Origin: Clitoria ternatea
Taxonomy: Eukaryota > Streptophyta > Magnoliopsida > Fabales > Fabaceae
Length of the DNA stretch: 64,000 bases
NCBI GenBank assembly: GCA_037962975.1
Contig: CM075669.1
Coordinates: 244,751,351-244,815,350 of the forward strand
Direction of reading: 5' to 3'
The notes below the pieces were generated by a model that saw nothing but the letters and a program-made list of their open reading frames with translations, did no database searches and was not told where the DNA came from. The position numbers were made by a program, and so were the translations under genes. Every line of letters begins with the position of its first letter. Within the stretch, counting starts at the first letter, position 1. Positions 57,515 to 64,000 of the stretch are shown here, one piece after another.

Positions 57515-59320
57515 TACTTAGAAATCGTGCAATGCACAAGATTTTGGTTTTAACAAATTTATATCTATAAATTATTTTTTGAATTATAATTTTTTTCTAA
57601 CACTAAAATTATGTATTAAAATGAGTGCAATTCTGTTATATGTTTTATAATTTAAAATCTACTTTTAAAAAATTAAATTTATTATCAATTGATGTTTCCA
57701 GATTTTAAAAATTTAATAAATATCAATAAAAAATTTTAATGTTGAAATATTAAATTAAATATAATTAAAAAATTTGAATTTCAAAAATAAAAAATAAAAT
57801 TAATGTGTGATTTTACCTTATATTTATTGTCTCATTTTTTTTAACAACTATCCCCTTGCTTTAAAATATCAAATTTTGAATATTTTATTTTAAAATATAA
57901 GAAACATTAATATTTTTTATCTATTAAATGAATAATTTCTTTTCTATCCCTAATTTTTCGTAAGGTTAAATTTTTTAGATACATTTGTTACATAAACCAC
58001 TATTTTAATTATTTAATATATTAGGGATATATTATGAAAAATAAATAAATTTATGATATATAAATTAAAACAAATTCATGGTTTGGTCAACTTTATCTTG
58101 TATGAAGAAACATAGAATTTGTGTTGCATCTTTCTTTAATTTTCTGCTCCATCTTTATGAAGAGAAAATAGCTCAACATATGTTCAGTGCTATTATGTTT
58201 GTTCCTTAAATTGTTTTAGGAAAATGTTAACTAATACTCTAGTATTTGTTAAGCAGGTAAAAATAAATTTTATTTATTTAAAATATTATTAAAGTTTATC
58301 CATCTTGATTTTTAGATAATTTTTAATTAAAAAAATTCTATTTTAGTTTCTTAAATAATACTCTTAGGAATTTGGTTCCTTATATTTTTGTATCAATTTA
58401 GTCATTTATGTTTTAATATTATCATAATTATAATTATTTGTATAAAAATACACCTATTTAGTAAAAATATTTTTAACATTACGATAATTACTTATTAAAA
58501 ATAAAAATATTATTATACTATAACATAACAATTTTTTATTTTTATATTTATTACCATATTATTTGACTTTTGCTATTTTTTTTATAAACCTTATTTAAAC
58601 TCAGAAAAGACCATTATGAGCTTGAGTTTGAATTGGACATGACACTTGGATTTGAGTTTGAGTTGACTAACTTGGTTGTTATTATGATTTATTTATTAAC
58701 TAATATTATTTTAGTTTTTATAATCAATTTATTCTTATTTTCACTCTCACAAAGTTACTTATTTTAATACTTTTATATAAATAGGAGTTTTAAAATTAAT
58801 CATGAAATAATATGATATTAATGTAACCATCCTGCACATTAACTTATTTTTCAAAAGAAATACTTTCACATGTATGTAATTTTTTTATTATCAAAATTTA
58901 ATTGTATTTCTAATTTTTTATGATACATTAAATTTTGTTATTTGATAAAGCATCGAATAACTTTTAAAATTTCTAAATCCCTATATAATTGATGTATAGA
59001 AAAACAAAACACTTTCAATTAGATTGATGAAATTCAGTCCTTATAATATATTATTGAACAAGAAATTTTTATTTATAAAATAATTTTTAATTTCATCCTG
59101 CATATATTTTATTTTATTGTCCTTTCACAAAATTATTATATGAATATCTAATATATTATTTTTAGCTTTGTTTATTTCCAAATAAAATAATTTATCATCA
59201 TTTCAAAAAAAATTAGTATTTTGTTTACTCCATTGGTTAAGCACCTTGAAATCTGGGTCTCTTGCCTCCTAAAAATTTAACATCATGAAATTATCTGTTA
59301 GATCTTAATAAGATTTTATA
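57515..59320. other. AT-rich intergenic DNA
   Basis: Very AT-rich, with no coding signal, RNA gene or clear repeat ends. A short TTGAGTTTGAGTT-like phrase repeats near 58620-58670. Confidence 0.6.
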
Positions 59321-59629
59321 TGTAACATCCTAAATTAAAATTTTAAGGGTATATGAAACAACCCGACTTAAATAAAAGTAAATCTGAGACAGGGGAACTT
59401 TTTCGCGTTCACAAAGCCGTTCAGAATAGGAGTCGGGATAAAATAAAACAAATTGAAGTCATGGGAAGCAGAAAACCGATCAGAGGTAAGAGAAGATTGG
59501 GTCAGTATGCCACACGCTGGCAAGACCCAGCTTCGGTTAAACAAAAGCCAGCGGATAACGCTTGGGCGAACCATACTCGCTGGAGCGAACCCTTATTCGC
59601 TGAAGCGAGCCCACGCACTCGGGTAATTC

Positions 59630-60445
59630 CATCACTCGGAATCGGGACCTACGTTCACTCAGGAACGGTCCCCTTAGGGTCATGCTTCACTCGATAAACT
59701 CTTACTTAGCCAGATCCTTATTTTTATTCTGGAAGGTCACAGTCGTATTTCATTCGGAAGCATTTTAATCTCCACTCGGGAAAGGATTCCCTCGGTTATT
59801 CCACTCGGAGTCTATAAACCTTCCTTCACCCGGAAGTATTTCCCCTTCGGTTAGGTCTCACCCAGAATTAATTTAATCTTGCTTCACTCAGAGATACATC
59901 AACTCAATTCACTCGGAAATGTCTTACACATTCTTCACTCGGTGGTATTTTAGCAATTCTTACTCGGGAGGTTTACTAGGTCAAGTCTCACTCGGAATTA
60001 TGTAACCCTTATTCACTCGGAAGTAGGTTTCTTAGAATATACCTCAATCAGAACCGTCATAACCATTCCTCCCTCGGAAGTGGTTCATTCGGAATTTCCC
60101 ATTCGGGAATAATTAAACCTATCTTCGCTCAGGGGAATCTCTCTCACTAAGGTCCCTCTCGAAATCGGTTTACTGAGATGGATTTCACTCGGAACACATT
60201 GTGACCGTTCTTCCCTCGGAAGAATTCCCTCGGTCAACTCTCGCTCGGGAGTATTTAAGTATTCTCCATTCGGGAGAGATTTATTCAACTGTTTTTCACT
60301 CGGGGCATCATGACTATTCTTCCCTCGGAAGTAGTCCCTCCGAATACATATCTCTCGGAATCATTTCAAGCCTACATCACTCGGAAAAGGCTCACTCACT
60401 AAAGCCTCACTCGAAAAAGGCTCTCATAGCTATATTCCACTCGGA
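59630..60445. repeat. CACTCGGAA motif array
   Basis: At least ten exact CACTCGG and a larger number of one-base variants (CCCTCGG, CATTCGG, CGCTCGG, CACTCAG), spaced irregularly at about 15-45 bp. The words between differ. More CACTCGG occurs at 60953-61790. Confidence 0.8.
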
Positions 60446-61263
60446 AACTTATTGACTTAACATTATTCTTACAACGCCACCTAATGGACAATTCAGATAA
60501 CTTCATAACAATGTAAATATACATACACTTGTCCACAACCCGGTTAATTCAATTATATATATATATATATCCAGGACAATCGTCATACATAAGAGCCGGC
60601 CAAGGCTACATCAGACTATATACAATATGTACAATATGTACACTACAACAGCATAAGTACTCATCACTCAGACTTGAGGATCTCTCGTCATTCACCATCC
60701 TGGCTGATTTCCACTGAAAATATAGCCACAGTAGGGGTGAGCATTTTACATATTAAATGATAGTTATTGACTCGGATTAATCCTCAAATCCTCAATTATT
60801 CAATTATATATCTCAATCAACAATAATACACACTGCCATTCAATATGAATGTTCACACAACATCATCCGATCGGAATTATTCCATTCATTCAGGGCTATA
60901 TAATTCGCATTATTCTCAACAACATATACTCACAACCATACCATCACATTGCACTCGGTACAGTATCAATATACATACATTCATCCAGTTGGAATTCACT
61001 CAAGTCATTCAAGACTATATGAATCAGGTTATTCTCAATAACATATGTACATAAACACACAAGACACATTGCACTCGGCAACAGATTCAGTGTACAAACA
61101 TTCATTCAGTCGGATCCGACTACTCATTATAAATTTTTATGTTGCAACATAGGCTCTCAGCCTTTTATTCAGCTCTCAGCTGATCCGGGCATTTTACTGG
61201 TACCAAACCGTTTGCCCTCTCATGTGACACAAACACTCTCAGCGTCAACGGCAGTGTCACGGG

Positions 61264-61410
61264 CTAAACCCCAAGCCTCAGCCAAGAGGTTTGCCTGAGC
61301 CCCGCTCAAAGGTCTTTGATAGCATCCCATGCATAGGTTAAACCCCGAGCCTCGCTCAAGAGGTTTGCCTTGAGTCCCACTCAAGGTCTTTGATTGTATT
61401 TCACACATAT
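61264..61410. repeat. two-copy tandem repeat (about 75 bp)
   Basis: Copies start TAAACCCC at 61265 and 61339, each continuing through AAGAGGTTTGCC and GGTCTTTGAT. Confidence 0.75.
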
Positions 61411-61539
61411 TCATCCGATTGCCGTTTATATATTGAGCGTCCCATGCTATATGCTCTCAGCATTTTCAATGGCGAATCAGATGCATATGGTCGTATTCAT
61501 CAAGCGTCCCACGCTATATGCACTCGGCATCATCATTTT

Positions 61540-61800
61540 ATCATATGCATCTCTTGCAGTTTAATATAAAACAACAATCGGAGATTTATCCACTGTCTTA
61601 CAGTATAATGCACTCGGCAATCATAATAACATTCACATGCATCTCATGCATTTTAATATAAAACAACAACGGAGATTTATCCACTGTCTCACAGTATAAT
61701 GCACTCGGCAATCATAATAACATACACATACATCTCATGCATTTTAATATAAAACAACAACGGAGATTTATCCACCATCTCACAGTATAATGCACAAGGC
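61540..61800. repeat. 91-bp tandem repeat, about three copies
   Basis: CGGAGATTTATCCAC recurs at 61579, 61670 and 61761, period 91. Each unit also holds GCACTCGGCA or a decayed form. Confidence 0.85.
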
Positions 61801-62663
61801 AATCACACTCACAGCAACAAGCATCTCATGCATTCACTCCGCATCCTCATGTTTATCAACATACATCTCATGGACGGAAATCGACATGCACCACACAATT
61901 TATAATCATCACACATCCGGGTTATCACTCAATCGAAATACAACAATCAACATATTACAAGTACAACACAACACAGTAAAGTAATTTCACCCGGAACCCG
62001 TCCATAAACCATGCATTTGAGATGTAAATCAGCCCCCCTACCTGGAATGAAGATTCCAGAAGCTCCTCGAGCTTCAACTCCGATCGGTTGCTCTCCGATC
62101 ATTCCTTCTTAATCAAACGACCATGCTTCCAGTCGTCCAACACAGTACTCTGCTTTGGAGAAACCCCGAGCTGTTCACTCTCTCGAACAGCCCTTCCTCC
62201 ACGACTCTTCACGCTCTGCATGCAAGACAGCGGAGGATTCCAAGCCTCCAAGACACAACGTTGTTCTCTCTCTCGGTCCAGTGGAGGATTCCAAAAGCTG
62301 TTCCCCTCACTCGAACAGTCCAATCCTCACCAACAATGGAGGACTTCCAGACTTCCAGGCACCCAACGCTGTTTAGGCAAGAACAGTGGAGGATCCCAAG
62401 CCTCCAAGACACTCAGCTCTCTGCTCACTCTCTTGAGCAGCTCTGTCTCACCATCAGTAGAATATTTCTACAACTCCGAGGCACTTTAACGCTGCACACT
62501 TCCACTCGAGATTCCAACAGCCTTCGAGTGGAAAAAGAATGTGAAGTAGAAGGAGCTTGGGTTGATCACAAACAGCCCTCTGCATGCACGAAGAGGAGTG
62601 GCTCACTCTCTCAGCCTTGTCCAACTCAGTGTGAATAATGAGTGAGAGAGAGAGATCGAACCC

Positions 62664-62671
62664 CTTTTATA
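62664..62671 (-). promoter_or_regulatory. TATA box of the probable solo LTR
   Basis: TATAAAAG on minus, followed downstream on minus by a (TC)n stretch at about 62641-62655. If the LTR call is right, transcription starts near 62640. Confidence 0.4.
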
Positions 62672-62797
62672 CTATCAGGGGCACATGCGTCATTTTCCTG
62701 ACCTCTTTGTATTATTCAACCATTAGCTTTAATCTGTAATTAACCTTAATCAGGAACTAATCTTAGTCGGTAGTTAAATCTAAATCAGGATGTTATA

Positions 62798-63269
62798 GTA
62801 TAATCTTGAGTTTGAGACTAAATTAATTACTCCATCTAAACTAAGTTCTCCAAGTTTAATTATTTAATTTTTTTTTCTTCTTAATCTTTATTTTAAAATT
62901 TATTTTTATCCTAAATCATTAATTTTTTAATTCTTTTCTTTAATTCTGTAACATCCGTTTCTTTTTTATAATTCAATTTCTGTCTTTCTTTTAATGTTTT
63001 TTATTTCTCTCATACACTCTCTGCACTCCCTCTCTTACCTCCCAAGTTACTTCACTCTCAATTCACTCTCTTTTCTTTCTTTTTTTATTTTTCTACCTCA
63101 CTCTCTCATTCACTCTATCTCTCATTTCCATCTCACTCTCATCAGAATCTCTCTTTTCTTTATTCCCTTCACGTAGCTATCTTTTTTTCTTTAATTCTTC
63201 TTTAAATTTTTTACTTAATTAATTCCTTCTCTGGACCACATTTTTAAAAGTAAATGAGTTAAAGGAAAT
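62798..63269. other. intergenic, pyrimidine-rich
   Basis: From 62870 to 63230 the plus strand is rich in C/T runs (CTCTCTT, TTTCTTT). The open frame at 62994-63176 is low-complexity and is not called. Confidence 0.6.
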
Positions 63270-63760
63270 AAAGGTTGGAATGTCCAAAAACCAAAATGCT
63301 CATAAAACCCCGGTACGGAACTATAGACCCAACCCCAACCAAGAAAGCTAACACTAAGTCAGAGTCAGATGCAAGTGGCCAACTTGCTTTTGACTTAAGC
63401 CTGCAACTCTAACATGGGTCAAATTGTAAGTTGTACATAACCAAATCTATAAATAAGAAGCATTCATAACACATAGACAGTTCATTGACTACACTTATTA
63501 ATTACATTTTGTACATCATTATTACTTCGTTGTACCTGTTACTGACTTAAGCATCAGAGTCTTTTTTATAGGTACAACCTCAGTGCACCTAGTATAATCC
63601 GGATCAGACAAGGACAAGTAGAACTTCAAGGACACGGTGATCCCCACTGGACCTGTGTTTAATAATATCGAACTCTCACTGAGACAGTGTAATAATTGAG
63701 AGTAAGGTTTTGACACCGGTTGTGAGAGGAGCATTTTACCCTCACACACCACATAGAATA
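63270..63760 (+). repeat. possible LTR remnant, Tat-like
   Basis: ACTGACTTAAGCATCAGAGT (63541-63560) resembles ACTGACTTGAGCGTCGGAGA of the Tat LTRs here, and CTATAAATA lies about 90 bp upstream. Ends and target duplication are not found. Confidence 0.35.
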
Positions 63761-64000
63761 ATTTACACTATATTTTATTTAAGGAATTAAATTATTATAC
63801 AATATTTAAATTATTTAAATAAAGTTTTACATTATAAATATATTATATATTATAATTGAAATTTTTAGAAGTAACTATACAAAAAGTATTTTAGAAAAAT
63901 TTTGTACCTTGACGTCATTTTGGTAACAGATGAATTATATTAAGAAAAATTAATTAAATAAAATGTCGTTATAAGATATAGAGATTGTAAAATAATTTTA
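63761..64000. other. AT-rich DNA at window end
   Basis: No feature recognised. Confidence 0.6.

Larger units (their letters stand above)
59321..62797 (-). mobile_element. probable large solo LTR (about 3.5 kb)
   Basis: Left end TGTAACATCCT and right end AGGATGTTATA are inverted to each other, as in gypsy LTRs (the last CA decayed to TA). TATAAAAG reads on minus at 62671-62664, about 130 bp from the presumed LTR 5' end. No primer-binding site, polypurine tract or coding domain is seen. The interior holds several separate repeat arrays. Flanks TTATA/GTATA match at four of five. The limits are inferred from the ends only. Confidence 0.55.

Noticed and set aside
62088..62638. Overlapping ORFs of 133 and 171 codons
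   Set aside because: They consist of tandem-repeat translation inside the probable solo LTR, in two frames at once, with no domain.

Overview
The window is plant nuclear DNA, from a eudicot. The evidence is AT-rich intergenic DNA, short GT-AG introns, plant-type host genes, and plant-specific retroelements: Tat-lineage Ty3/gypsy, Cassandra TRIM, a Tekay-like chromovirus derivative and a Ty1-copia remnant. A legume is plausible, but nothing seen here proves it.

Layout. 1-5193 is the 3' part of a Tat-type retrotransposon cut by the window edge. 5194-10335 is gene-poor and holds a Cassandra-type element (7231-8090). 10336-17794 holds two tandem six-exon genes for steroleosin/HSD-like short-chain dehydrogenases. 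18238-25219 (minus strand) is a complete eight-exon RMI1 gene, a partner of the RecQ helicase/TOP3 complex. 27003-43293 is a complete, very young 16.3-kb Tat element with 5-bp target duplications. 44521-50804 is an eleven-exon DEK-type chromatin protein gene with a copia remnant in intron 6. 51343-57509 is a three-LTR tandem array of a deleted chromovirus. 59321-62797 is a probable large solo LTR full of short repeats. The last kilobase holds a probable LTR remnant.

How parts relate. RMI1 and DEK are divergent neighbours whose shared upstream region (about 3 kb without the insertion) was split by the Tat element. That element carries gag-pol on the plus strand and, downstream, two diverged copies of a module made of a hairpin-repeat array and a spliced antisense gene. 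The gag-pol frame has a stop and a frameshift, and antisense copy A has a frameshift. Antisense copy B is open in this element and in the partial element at 1-5193. The hairpin repeats show paired base changes that keep their stems, which makes them the most interesting unexplained structure here.
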